A DNA stretch of 64,000 nt, taken from the NCBI RefSeq assembly GCF_021432385.1, contig NZ_JAEACT010000002.1:1631501-1695500 (forward strand). The letters are read 5' to 3'. The stretch comes from Clostridium hydrogenum. Lineage in GTDB: Bacteria > Bacillota > Clostridia > Clostridiales > Clostridiaceae. Below, piece after piece: positions 26,597 through 34,846 of this stretch; the first letter of the stretch is position 1, and every line of letters starts with the position of its first letter. A program made the translations under genes and the position numbers. The notes beneath the pieces are model-generated. The model made no database searches and had not been told where the DNA came from. It saw only the letters and a list, made by a program, of their open reading frames with translations.

Positions 26597-26834
26597 AAAA
26601 TTCCGTAGGCACGGAGGAATTTTTACCTTAAACCACTGTAAATGCGAAGTAAGTGTAGTTCAGGATAGTTTAAATAAAATTTTAATAAATCTTAGGTTGA
26701 AATATTTAAAAGACTTAGAGGTTTCAATTGTCTGAGCGTTTTTTGCGAGTTATTGAAACTTCTTAGGCTTTTAAGTATTTCAACCTTAGATTTATTAATT
26801 TTATTTAATATCTTGGACTACACTTACTTCGCAT
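26597..26834. repeat. Long palindromic repeat, full copy D
   Basis: Same layout as the copy at 19.5 kb: terminator-like hairpin (AAAATTCCGTAGGCACGGAGG and T-run), ACCTTAAACCACTGTA, then a palindrome from ATGCGAAGTAAGTGTAG (26642) to CTACACTTACTTCGCAT (26834). Its loop, read on the minus strand, contains ACGCTC then AGACAAT, the same insertion site that the intron occupies about 1 kb away, but empty. It lies just past the 3' end of the MFS gene. Confidence 0.85.
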
Positions 26835-26839
26835 TATTT

Positions 26840-28063
26840 TTAATTTAGTAGTTGGGCAGCTTGTCTATTCAAAGGTGAAAAACATTTATAAAAGTAAATA
26901 GTTGCTATGGCATATAAAATCGCTGTAATAAAATACGGAAGTTCATAGCCATTAGCAAAGTTACTCATTATAAAACCTGCAACCACTGCACTAAGGGCTC
27001 TGCTAACATTACCAGCAATGTTGTTAGCACTTGCAAAAATCGACCGTTCATTTTGATTTACTAATTCCATTGACATAGTATTAGTAATAGGAGTAGTCAT
27101 GTTCATAAGAGCATTTCTAATAAAGAGGGCTATAGAAACCACCATAACGGATGGAGGAATAGCAATGAACATTAAAAAAGGTATCGATATAATTTGACAT
27201 ATTATGACGGTATTAATTCTTCCAAGTTTTTTAGCCATAAAAGGTGTTATAATACCACCGATTCCCATAGCTCCTTGTGCAAGAGCCATTATGATACCTA
27301 TTTGCTGAGTGCTAATATTAATTTTATACTTTAAATACACATTAAAATAAGGAACTACAAGTCCTGCGCCAAATCCTATTATTGAATTGTATACAAGTAA
27401 GCTAACAGAATATTTGCCTTTTAAAACATTAAGCATGTCCCTATAAAAATGCTGATCAGTTTTTAAAGAAGTATTTTTATGCTCTTTTATCATAAGTATA
27501 AAAATGCATGATATAACTCCAAGTGCACCTGATAAAATTATAGAGTAACTTAATGCCCTAGTTATATTTAGGTTTTTTTCTAGTGAATTAGAAATAGTAC
27601 CAAATGCAAAATAACCGAACATTGTTGAAAAAACATTATCTGCGAAAGAAAAACTAAAAAGTTTTAATCTTATTTTTTCAGTACTATTTTCCATGAAAAA
27701 TGGACCTTCTGAAACGGATATAAAGCTGTTTGTTGCTCCTTGAAGTACTGCAAAAATAAGTATTATCCATTTATCTTGGAAATAACCTTGAAATGCAATG
27801 AAAATTGGCATGAAAAACATTGCAATAAGCAATCCCTTTTTCTTTCCATATTTATTTACAAATATAGCACATGGTACAGAACAAATGGCAAGTGCAAGAG
27901 TTCTAAGGCTTATTATAATACCTAAAAAACTTTCACCAATGTTTAATTGTTTTATATATATACCTTGAAGCATACTAAAAGCTCCAGAGGCTATGTAGAA
28001 AAAAACTATAGCTACAAGGTAAAGCTTGGCATTAATTGAGATTTTATCTTTTGTCTTGGTCAA
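26840..28063 (-). CDS. Major facilitator superfamily transporter
   Basis: 407 residues with about 12 hydrophobic segments and a cytoplasmic central loop near residues 190-215. The MFS loop 2-3 motif is recognisable as NKYGKKKGLLIA (about 66-77). The N-terminus MTKTKDKISINAKLYL precedes the first helix. Substrate is unknown; drug or sugar efflux types are possible. It starts at TTG 28063 behind AAGGAATG. It is a single gene flanked by the palindrome at its 3' end. Confidence 0.85.
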   Translation of the reverse strand: MTKTKDKISINAKLYLVAIVFFYIASGAFSMLQGIYIKQLNIGESFLGIIISLRTLALAICSVPCAIFVNKYGKKKGLLIAMFFMPIFIAFQGYFQDKWIILIFAVLQGATNSFISVSEGPFFMENSTEKIRLKLFSFSFADNVFSTMFGYFAFGTISNSLEKNLNITRALSYSIILSGALGVISCIFILMIKEHKNTSLKTDQHFYRDMLNVLKGKYSVSLLVYNSIIGFGAGLVVPYFNVYLKYKINISTQQIGIIMALAQGAMGIGGIITPFMAKKLGRINTVIICQIISIPFLMFIAIPPSVMVVSIALFIRNALMNMTTPITNTMSMELVNQNERSIFASANNIAGNVSRALSAVVAGFIMSNFANGYELPYFITAILYAIATIYFYKCFSPLNRQAAQLLN

Positions 28064-28192
28064 TCTAGTGTCATTCCTTTCAAATGTTTTTAGTCTATGT
28101 TTTAAATAAGGGTTATCTTTAAACAGTCCACTTTATATAATAACATGAAATAAAGTACTTAAGTGAAATATTTAGAAAAAGTTTTTAAATAT

Positions 28193-28221
28193 TTGTTGAT
28201 TTTAGATATTTATGTTATGAT
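28193..28221 (+). promoter_or_regulatory. Promoter of a short leader and the 167-residue gene
   Basis: TTGTTG (28193-28198), 17 bases, TATGAT (28216-28221). It is followed by about 55 bases and a terminator, before the gene at 28349. Confidence 0.6.
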
Positions 28222-28276
28222 ATAAGTGTGTTTATAAAAAGTTCATAGTTAACTAAATTTTAATGTTGCCGTTATG

Positions 28277-28301
28277 CCACCTTTAGGAAGGTGGTTTTTT
28301 C
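28277..28301 (+). terminator. Intrinsic terminator in leader
   Basis: CCACCTT, TAGG loop, AAGGTGG, then TTTTTT. It lies between the promoter and the coding region, so it either attenuates the gene or ends a small RNA of roughly 75 bases. A weak ATG-started frame (MLPLCHL, 28263-28286) stops inside the stem but lacks a ribosome site. Confidence 0.8.
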
Positions 28302-28348
28302 TAGCTGGAGATAAGACAGACTAAATAGGAAAAGGAGTATGATTTATA

Positions 28349-28852
28349 TTGCGAATAAATTATAGGATGAAGAAAAACATATCAATAAAGATGTTTATAG
28401 AAGAATTGGGAGAAGAATTTTCTCAGCATGTAAAAGACAGGTTAATGGAATTAGATTTGAGATGTGTGTTAACAAGAAAAGAAAAATATAATGTGGTTGA
28501 TTTGAAACATGTTGAACATCTTAAGCATCAATGTAATTGTGATAAGTCTGATTTGGAAAAGGTTTTAGAAAAGGAATACACATATGCTCAGTTTGTAGTA
28601 ATTGACAATATATTGTATTTTTCCAAAAATTGTATTGAAAGTGATGAAGTAATAAAATCACCTATTGTAAATAAGGTTTATGATTTTTTGAAAAGTGAAG
28701 CTATTACTGTAGAAAGTGAAATAGAACTAAAGAAAATTGACGATAGCAACATAGACTATATTGTGGATAGTATATTATCAGTGTGCCCAAATGTTTCAGA
28801 TAGATATATAAGTATTGTTAAAGGAATGATTTCTCGTTCGGAAAATAAATAA
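28349..28852 (+). CDS. Hypothetical protein, 167 residues
   Basis: Soluble, no membrane segment. The N-terminal part is basic and helical (MKKNISIKMFIEELGEEFSQ), the middle has a HLKHQCNCDKSDLEKVLEKE stretch with His and Cys, and the C-terminus is acidic. I do not recognise a family. It starts at TTG 28349 with AAAAGGAG 11 bases upstream; ATG 28367 is an alternative with a weaker site. The terminator in front suggests regulated expression. Confidence 0.65.
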   Translation: MRINYRMKKNISIKMFIEELGEEFSQHVKDRLMELDLRCVLTRKEKYNVVDLKHVEHLKHQCNCDKSDLEKVLEKEYTYAQFVVIDNILYFSKNCIESDEVIKSPIVNKVYDFLKSEAITVESEIELKKIDDSNIDYIVDSILSVCPNVSDRYISIVKGMISRSENK

Positions 28853-28949
28853 TCGGTTTTTGCTATAAATATATAATATATTTTTTTATATTTAAAATGT
28901 TGATTTTATGAATATTTTATAATAATATTATTATATATATAATAAAAAT

Positions 28950-29070
28950 TTCAACTGTTGGAAACGATGAGCAATTTCTCTTATTTGGGCACTTGAGAAA
29001 TTAGGAGTTAATGGTGCAACCTGCCAGCAATTAATTACTTATGATAATTAATTGGTGGTTTATTTTTTTT
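28950..29070 (+). ncRNA. Structured leader-like RNA of unknown class ending in a terminator
   Basis: The region has AATTTCTC/GAGAAATT pairing around 28973-29002, a GGTGCAACCTGCCAGC stretch, and then CCAGCAATTAATTA with TAATTAATTGGTGG (29024-29058) and a T8 run: an intrinsic terminator. The shape is that of a riboswitch or attenuator. I compared it from memory with TPP, SAM, purine, lysine, c-di-GMP, c-di-AMP, fluoride, THF and T-box consensus sequences and could not match any. A perfect ribosome site (AGGAGGTGAGG, about 29089-29099) follows, but no frame starts there. Confidence 0.45.
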
Positions 29071-29190
29071 ATTAATTTGAATATATGTAGGAGGTGAGGT
29101 TTAAAAGTTAAAAATACTTAAGCACGTAAAATAGGAATCTTTCAATTAATGGTATTGGTTAAATGTATGGGGAATGTTATAGGAAAAGAA

Positions 29191-29226
29191 AAGATATAAC
29201 TATGTAGCGGTAGTTATATCTTTTTT
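29191..29226 (+). terminator. Intrinsic terminator
   Basis: AAGATATAACTA and TAGTTATATC(TT) form a 12-bp stem followed by TTTTTT. It closes the region after the structured leader, although no gene lies between them. It also faces the convergent MarR gene end. Confidence 0.85.
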
Positions 29227-29252
29227 AGATTGTATATAAAAACTAAGAATTT

Positions 29253-29693
29253 TTAGAGGTTCTCAGAAATTTTGTTTAGGAACAAATCTATACTTTTTTT
29301 TAGCTCTATTAAATCTGAAATTTCCATGTTTGTGCACTTTAATATGCAGTCAGGCACGGTAATTGCTTTAGACTTTAAATTTTCACCTTTTTCAGTTAAT
29401 GTTACAAAAAGTAAACGTTCGTCTTCAGTGGATCTTTCCCTTTCTATTAAATTCATACTTTCAAGTCTTTTTAAAAGAGGGGTAAGTGTACCAGAGTCTA
29501 GGTATAATTTATTTCCTAAATCTTTTAAAGTTATATGCTTGATTTCCCAAAGTACAAGCATTACCAGGTATTGAGGATATGTTAAATTTAATTCGTTTAA
29601 AAAAGGCTTGTAAAGCTTAGTTATGATTCTCGAACTCGCATATATTGGAAAACATAATTGATTTTCAAGCTTAAGTTTGTATTCGTCATTCAT
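29253..29693 (-). CDS. ohrR: MarR-family redox regulator, OhrR-like
   Basis: 146 residues. It has a winged-helix MarR core with LGNKLYLDSGTLTPLLKRLE as recognition helix and the wing STEDERLLFVTLTEKG. Cys14 in NQLCFPIYASSR is at the place of the peroxide-sensing Cys15 of OhrR (usually LCFALYA), followed by the Tyr residues that contact it. It is divergent from a thiol peroxidase gene. It is therefore a likely organic-peroxide-responsive repressor of that gene. The symbol is by motif and context. Confidence 0.82.
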   Translation of the reverse strand: MNDEYKLKLENQLCFPIYASSRIITKLYKPFLNELNLTYPQYLVMLVLWEIKHITLKDLGNKLYLDSGTLTPLLKRLESMNLIERERSTEDERLLFVTLTEKGENLKSKAITVPDCILKCTNMEISDLIELKKSIDLFLNKISENL

Positions 29694-29757
29694 TTTTATC
29701 TTCTCCTTACTTTAATTAAAAGCTAAACTTTATCTCTATGAATATTATAAATGAAAT

Positions 29758-29821
29758 AATTGAATTTGTTAATAACAATTGTGAAAAATTATATAGTGCA
29801 AAATTGAATTTGTGATATAAT
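29758..29821 (+). promoter_or_regulatory. Promoter/operator region of the peroxidase gene
   Basis: A 12-base direct repeat AATTGAATTTGT occurs at 29758-29769 and 29802-29813; the second copy lies just before a TATAAT (29816-29821). No good -35 is present, which fits a regulated promoter. The repeats are candidate sites for the divergent MarR protein. Confidence 0.45.
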
Positions 29822-29863
29822 AATAATACAGAAGAAATTATTTATGAAATCGGAGGAAATATT

Positions 29864-30409
29864 ATGTTAATTTATGATTTTAAAGTTAAAAATACAAAAG
29901 GTGAAGAAATATCTTTAGAAAATTACAGAGGAAAGGTTTTACTTATTGTAAATACTGCAAGTAAATGTGGCTTTACTCCACAGTATGAAGATTTAGAGGC
30001 ATTATATAAAACATTAGGTAATGATAAATTTGAGATATTAGGTTTTCCATGCAACCAATTTGCTAATCAGGAGCCTGGCACAGGAAAAGATGCGCAAAAT
30101 TTTTGCCAGATAAACTATGGTGTTACTTTTCCTATATTTGATAAGATAGAAGTTAATGGAGCAAATGAGCATCCATTATATAGATATTTAAAAATAAAGG
30201 CACCATTTAAAGGATTGGATGAAAGCAATGCAAGTGGGAAAATTTTAAGTGCTTTTTTAAATGAAAAATTTCCAGAAGCGCTTGTTGGAGATTCAATTAA
30301 ATGGAATTTTACTAAGTTTTTAATCGACCAAAAGGGAAATGTTGTAAAAAGATTTGAATCGGCTACAGAACCCAATAAATTGGCAAGAGATATATTGGAA
30401 CTTATGTGA
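29864..30409 (+). CDS. gpx: Glutathione peroxidase-family thiol peroxidase
   Basis: 181 residues, thioredoxin fold. The peroxidatic residue is Cys35 in NTASKCGFTPQY, followed by FPCNQFANQEPG (about 61-72) and the Trp in KWNFTKFLID. Cys81 (NFCQINYG) stands where thioredoxin-dependent members have the resolving Cys, so it is probably a thioredoxin-coupled hydroperoxidase rather than a glutathione enzyme. CGGAGG precedes ATG 29864. It is encoded divergently from the OhrR-like regulator. Confidence 0.92.
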   Translation: MLIYDFKVKNTKGEEISLENYRGKVLLIVNTASKCGFTPQYEDLEALYKTLGNDKFEILGFPCNQFANQEPGTGKDAQNFCQINYGVTFPIFDKIEVNGANEHPLYRYLKIKAPFKGLDESNASGKILSAFLNEKFPEALVGDSIKWNFTKFLIDQKGNVVKRFESATEPNKLARDILELM

Positions 30410-30485
30410 TAAGTTATTTACAATAGAATAAAATGGTAGTAAAATTAATTTAATGTTAAAAAAATTTTATCGTGGAGGGGATTAG

Positions 30486-31823
30486 ATGGTTAAATTTAAA
30501 GAAAATTATTACTCTAATATCAGGATGGAAAAGATATATAGTACTAAAATCACTTATATTAATGGGAAACTCCAAGAAAAAAGGATAAGAAAAGAAAAAG
30601 GAGCATTTTTAAGTGTATATGATGGAGGAAAATGGTATTATTCTTCCGTAACAAATATTGATGGAATTCAAGAAGAATTAGAAAAATTATATGATATAGC
30701 TGAGGAAAATACTCATATATATGAAAATGAAATTGTAAAAAGGTTCGAGGTTAACAAAGGTAATTATTTAAAATATAATGAAAAAAGCATTGAAAATATA
30801 GGTATAGAAAAAAAAGATAATCTTTTAAAAAAGTTTATTGATATTTTAAAGGAATCAAAATATCTTAAAAATTGGCAGGGAGTATACGTTGATAATAGAA
30901 CTGAAAAAAATATTTTATCATCTAAGGGAGCAGATGTAACTTTTGATATGGAAAGATGCGGCGTTTCATTTACATTAACTTTTGCAGATGGAGATAATAC
31001 TTTTCAAGATAAATTTCAAATAGGAAAAGAGTATTTTTCTGATATAGAAAAAAGTATTGATGAAATGCGAGAATATATAAAAACTTGTGAAAGGTTCTTG
31101 CTTAATTCAAAACCTGTAAGACCTGGGAAATATACAGTAATACTATCACCACAAGCTGCCGGTGTATTTGCTCATGAAAGCTTTGGTCACAAAAGTGAAG
31201 CAGACTTTATGGTTGGTGACGAAACCATGATTAAGGAGTGGGCTATTGGTAGTACGGTTGGTTCAGAAATATTAAGTATTGCTGAGACGGGAACAATTGG
31301 TGGTTCAGGATTTGTTCCATTTGATGATGATGGAACAAAGGCAAGAGAAAATTATTTGATAAAAGATGGTAAGCTTGCAGGTAGGCTTCATTCTGCAAAA
31401 ACAGCTGCTAGCCTTAATGAAGAGGTTACAGGTAATTCTAGAGCACTTAATTTTGAATATGAACCAATGGTAAGAATGACCAATACCTATATTTTACCTG
31501 GGGAAAGTACATTAGAAGAACTGGTTAAAGGAGTTAAAGAAGGATTTTTAATATACAGCATAAGGCATGGCTCTGGAATGTCAACATTTACTATTGCTCC
31601 ATCAATAAGTTATAAAATAGAAAATGGTGAAATTAAAGAACCAGTTAAAATTTCAGTTATCTCAGGAACTGTATTTGAGGCACTTAAAAATATAGATGGA
31701 TTATCAGATAAGCTTGAAATATTAAGTTTTGTAACAGGTGGATGTGGAAAAATGGACCAATGGCCTCTTCCAGTTGGATTTGGTGGCCCATATGTAAGAG
31801 TTTTAAATATGAATGTGCAATAA
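30486..31823 (+). CDS. tldD: TldD-family metalloprotease
   Basis: 445 residues. The zinc motif H230-E-S-F-G-H235 (HExxxH) is present, and the third ligand Cys lies in CGKMDQWPLPVGFGGP near the C-terminus. In E. coli TldD pairs with TldE/PmbA to form a heterodimeric protease for unfolded peptides and microcin maturation. The partner gene starts 14 bases downstream. No RiPP precursor was found next to it. Confidence 0.93.
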   Translation: MVKFKENYYSNIRMEKIYSTKITYINGKLQEKRIRKEKGAFLSVYDGGKWYYSSVTNIDGIQEELEKLYDIAEENTHIYENEIVKRFEVNKGNYLKYNEKSIENIGIEKKDNLLKKFIDILKESKYLKNWQGVYVDNRTEKNILSSKGADVTFDMERCGVSFTLTFADGDNTFQDKFQIGKEYFSDIEKSIDEMREYIKTCERFLLNSKPVRPGKYTVILSPQAAGVFAHESFGHKSEADFMVGDETMIKEWAIGSTVGSEILSIAETGTIGGSGFVPFDDDGTKARENYLIKDGKLAGRLHSAKTAASLNEEVTGNSRALNFEYEPMVRMTNTYILPGESTLEELVKGVKEGFLIYSIRHGSGMSTFTIAPSISYKIENGEIKEPVKISVISGTVFEALKNIDGLSDKLEILSFVTGGCGKMDQWPLPVGFGGPYVRVLNMNVQ

Positions 31824-31837
31824 AAGGGGGAGAAGTA

Positions 31838-33079
31838 ATGGAGAAAGAAATTTATATTGATAATATAAAAGAGACTTCACTTATAATATCTGAATCAAAA
31901 GTGGATTCTGTAAAAATGAAAGATATAACTAAAAAGGGCGTAAGAGTTTATGATAATGGTTTAATTGGAGTATCTGGAGCCGTTGGTGATATTAACATAG
32001 ATGAACTAATAGAAAATGCAAAGTTAAATCTTGATAATAAAATAGAATACCCATGTGAGCTTACAAAAGATATCGATTTATCGCTTGATGCTTCAAAGAA
32101 AATCGTTGACGATAAGGATTTTGTTAAAGAAGGTGAAGAACTTTTAGATGAACTTTCCAAGGTAAATAGTGATTTTATATTTTCAAATAAAATAATTTTG
32201 CAAGAGAGAAAAACTTCACTTACTAATAGTAAAAATTTAAAATTAGAATACAAAGATAGAGCATTAGAAGCGGGAATAGTATTTAAGGAAAAGGCTTCAG
32301 CAAATATAATGGACGGATATGTAGAATATACTGGCAGAGACTATAATCGTAAAGATTTTATTGAATTTTCAAATATTATTTTAGAAGGGTATAGAAATAA
32401 AGCTGAATTACCTAGACAAGGTAAAATGCCAGTAGCAGTGTCGTTTAATGGTGAAGGTGCTGTTTTTATAAATAAATTTTTAACAGATTTAAATGCAAGA
32501 CAATTTATGTGTGGTGGATCTATATTTTCTGATAAGATAGGAAAAAAGGTATTTAGTGATGATTTTACATTAAGGCAAACAAGGAATCCAAAGGATGTTT
32601 ATTTAGAGCCGTTTTTTGATATGGAAGGAACGGTTAATAGCAATCATATTTTTACTCTTATTGAAAATGGAGTGATAAAGACTCCTTATACTGATAAGCA
32701 AACAGCAGCAGAGTATAACCTAAAGAATACAGGCTCTGCTGCAGCTGAATATGATGGTGTACCACAAATAGGCGTTCCAAGTCTTTCAATTAAGCAAAGT
32801 GAAAAAACAGTAAAAGAACTTTTTTCAGGTGATATGGGAATTTTTGTTTACATTACCTCAGGTGGTGATTTTACTTCATCAGGAGAATTTGGAGCACCTG
32901 TTCAATTGGCATTTTTGTATGATGGAGAAAAAATATTAGGCAGGCTCCCACAACTTCAAATTTCATCTGATATATATAAAATGTTCAATGAAAATTATAG
33001 AGGAGTTGCATCGAATTCTATATTTAAAGGCAATAGCGATAAGATTTTAGTTATGGATATGGATGTAAAGCTCATATAA
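31838..33079 (+). CDS. pmbA: TldE/PmbA-family protein, partner of TldD
   Basis: 413 residues of the PmbA/TldD fold without the HExxxH motif, as expected for the non-catalytic TldE partner. Conserved parts are the N-terminal domain (DIKETSLIISESK-like region) and the C-terminal GDFTSSGEFGAPVQLA segment. The frame is open upstream inside tldD, but GGGGGAG ahead of ATG 31838 sets the start. It shares an operon with tldD and a large hairpin follows. Confidence 0.9.
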   Translation: MEKEIYIDNIKETSLIISESKVDSVKMKDITKKGVRVYDNGLIGVSGAVGDINIDELIENAKLNLDNKIEYPCELTKDIDLSLDASKKIVDDKDFVKEGEELLDELSKVNSDFIFSNKIILQERKTSLTNSKNLKLEYKDRALEAGIVFKEKASANIMDGYVEYTGRDYNRKDFIEFSNIILEGYRNKAELPRQGKMPVAVSFNGEGAVFINKFLTDLNARQFMCGGSIFSDKIGKKVFSDDFTLRQTRNPKDVYLEPFFDMEGTVNSNHIFTLIENGVIKTPYTDKQTAAEYNLKNTGSAAAEYDGVPQIGVPSLSIKQSEKTVKELFSGDMGIFVYITSGGDFTSSGEFGAPVQLAFLYDGEKILGRLPQLQISSDIYKMFNENYRGVASNSIFKGNSDKILVMDMDVKLI

Positions 33080-33138
33080 AATGAAGGTTAGTTTGAATTG
33101 AGTTTTTTATTTAAAGTATAGAATTGATAAGTAATTTT

Positions 33139-33188
33139 AGAAATTATTAAAGGTTTTACAGGGTAGCCCTATAAAACCTTTAATAATT
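33139..33188. terminator. Bidirectional terminator between pmbA and the P-loop kinase gene
   Basis: A near-perfect palindrome: AAATTATTAAAGGTTTTA, AGGG/CCCT, and its complement. It overlaps the last codons of the minus-strand kinase gene. Both flanks are A/T-rich, but there is no long T-run. Confidence 0.65.
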
Positions 33189-33729
33189 TCTCTAAATCGT
33201 TTTGGAAGCTTTCAGTAGAAGAATTATCTATTACAAAAATTCCTTCAAGGTCTGGAGTGGAATAATTTTGACCTGCAACATATTCTTCCCAATTGGCTAA
33301 TTTCCAAGTATCCCTATCAGAATTTCTTTTAATCATTCTTTGATGACACACTTCAGTATCACAGTGTACCCAAATAGGAATTAATTCAGCATCATAAGTT
33401 TTTAGCTTTTCTTTTAAATTATTAATATAATCCTTGTTCCTATACTCTTTTGCAAATGGAGCATTGACTATTACATGATTATTAAATGTAAGGCTTTCAA
33501 AAGCTACATCCATAATGGCAACATATTCAGCATCTCTTACATATTCTTTAAAAAAGTCAGAGTCTCTATTATAAGGTGCATTTCCTGCTTTAAAAACCAT
33601 TTTTGACAAAGGTATTATTGTATCCTTGTCCAAATAAACAGGATTGTCTAATTTTTTAGCTAATTCCATTGAAACATAGCTTTTACCACAAGCAGGTGGA
33701 GATCCAACAAGCATTAAATATTTTTTCAT
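33169..33729 (-). CDS. P-loop kinase-like ATPase
   Basis: 186 residues. The N-terminal phosphate loop is MLVGSPPACGKSYVS (residues 6-20), followed by YLDKDTIIP (Walker-B-like Asp), and a lid region with arginines (HQRMIKRNSDRDTWK). It resembles the zeta-toxin/AAA_33 small-kinase group that phosphorylates small metabolites. No antitoxin neighbour is seen, so a toxin role is unlikely. The in-frame start at 33756 is less good than ATG 33729, which follows AAAGGACGG. Confidence 0.75.
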   Translation of the reverse strand: MKKYLMLVGSPPACGKSYVSMELAKKLDNPVYLDKDTIIPLSKMVFKAGNAPYNRDSDFFKEYVRDAEYVAIMDVAFESLTFNNHVIVNAPFAKEYRNKDYINNLKEKLKTYDAELIPIWVHCDTEVCHQRMIKRNSDRDTWKLANWEEYVAGQNYSTPDLEGIFVIDNSSTESFQNDLEKLLKVL

Positions 33730-34018
33730 AGTATCGCCGTCCTTTGTTATTATCAATTGTTATTATAATTAATTTATGGCAAAAAAACATACCTGAACTA
33801 TTATATCATAAAATTAAGTTAAAGGTTAATAATTTAACAATTTTTTTTAAAATTAGTGAAAAACATTAATAATAATGTAATTTTATTATAATTAATGTCA
33901 AATGGCAGTCAAGAGATATAGGTATTACCCAGTTGTTACATTTTTAAGCCCACTTAATACAATTTGGTAATTAGAAAGTTTTTATATACGATAACAGTAA
34001 CTGAAAGGGGATAAGAAA
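33730..34018. other. Divergent intergenic region
   Basis: Very A+T-rich up to about 33900, then mixed sequence. It must hold promoters for the kinase gene and the coiled-coil gene. I see no ORF, repeat or clear hairpin in it. Confidence 0.4.
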
Positions 34019-34747
34019 ATGAATATATCATTTAGAATTAATACTAGAAATAGTTTAAAAAACAACTTGCTAAAAACAAAAAATGACAATGATTCAGACA
34101 AGAAAAATGGTGTTGAAAATTTGCAAAAGCAGAAAGAACAATTAGAAGATAGTAAAAAACAAATTATGGATGCTGGAATGAAGGCGGGTGGGGATACTTC
34201 TGAAATGAAACAGAAGTTAAAAGATATTGATAAAGAGATTGCGGATGTTGATAAACAAATAAAGCAAATGGAGGAGTCTTCTAATGCTACGGACTCAAAT
34301 ACGGAGTCTAAAAAAACTACTAGTAAGAATAATTCTAATTTAGAAAATGAAAAAAGTAATAATAATCAAATATCAAACAATCAATTAAATGACATCTTAG
34401 TTTCTTCATATAGTTTAAAAAGTCAAAACTTACTGTATAATCAAGGTAAATCTATGCAGAATCAAGCAAGAGTCTTAAAAGACAACATAGCTGAAGATGA
34501 AGCTAGTGGTGCAAATTGTGAAAATTCTGAAAGAACATTATCAAGTTTAGAAGATGGAATTAAAAATGTACAAGCAAATTTAAAAAATGAAACAAAGAAA
34601 GCTAAGAATGATGATTCTAATGGCGAAGAGGGTTATAGAAAATTACCAAGTGACAATAAAGAAAAAATATCAAAATATGACAAAATTTACAGAGAATCAT
34701 TAAAAGATAGCGACAAAAACGATAAAAAAATAAATTTTGTAGCCTAA
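34019..34747 (+). CDS. Hydrophilic coiled-coil protein
   Basis: 242 residues, very rich in Lys, Asn, Asp and Ser. A coiled coil covers about residues 28-95 (VENLQKQKEQLEDSKKQIMD and MKQKLKDIDKEIADVDKQIK), followed by a low-complexity Asn/Ser linker and a second helical region (about 140-190). There is no signal peptide or membrane segment. It resembles FlxA-like coiled-coil proteins in character, but I cannot confirm a family. AAGGGG precedes ATG 34019. It lies 99 bases before the LytTR regulator. Confidence 0.6.
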   Translation: MNISFRINTRNSLKNNLLKTKNDNDSDKKNGVENLQKQKEQLEDSKKQIMDAGMKAGGDTSEMKQKLKDIDKEIADVDKQIKQMEESSNATDSNTESKKTTSKNNSNLENEKSNNNQISNNQLNDILVSSYSLKSQNLLYNQGKSMQNQARVLKDNIAEDEASGANCENSERTLSSLEDGIKNVQANLKNETKKAKNDDSNGEEGYRKLPSDNKEKISKYDKIYRESLKDSDKNDKKINFVA

Positions 34748-34765
34748 AGTAAAAACAATTAATAC

Positions 34766-34823
34766 ATTTTATATAATGCTAAGTTTGATATAATATATTT
34801 ACGGGCTTAGTATTATATAAAAT
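34766..34823 (+). promoter_or_regulatory. 18-bp inverted repeat ahead of LytTR regulator gene
   Basis: ATTTTATATAATGCTAAG (34766-34783) and CTTAGTATTATATAAAAT (34806-34823) are inverted copies with one G-T wobble. The loop includes TATAATAT. No T-run follows. It could be an operator for a dimeric regulator or an mRNA hairpin just before the ribosome site. Confidence 0.5.
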
Positions 34824-34846
34824 AGATATTGAAGGTAGATGAGTTA

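Noticed and set aside
28950..29070. Known riboswitch class
   Set aside because: No match from memory to TPP, FMN, SAM, purine, lysine, glycine, cobalamin, c-di-GMP, c-di-AMP, fluoride, THF, preQ1 or T-box core motifs, so left as an unnamed structured RNA.
31742..31837. Upstream start of pmbA inside tldD
   Set aside because: The extra residues are out-of-frame tldD sequence; ATG 31838 has a strong ribosome site.
30486..33079. RiPP (microcin-like) maturation locus around TldD/PmbA
   Set aside because: No precursor peptide, other modifying enzyme or exporter adjoins the pair; TldD/PmbA are common housekeeping genes.
33169..33729. Zeta-type toxin of a toxin-antitoxin pair
   Set aside because: Only the P-loop kinase fold is shared; no antitoxin-sized gene lies beside it.
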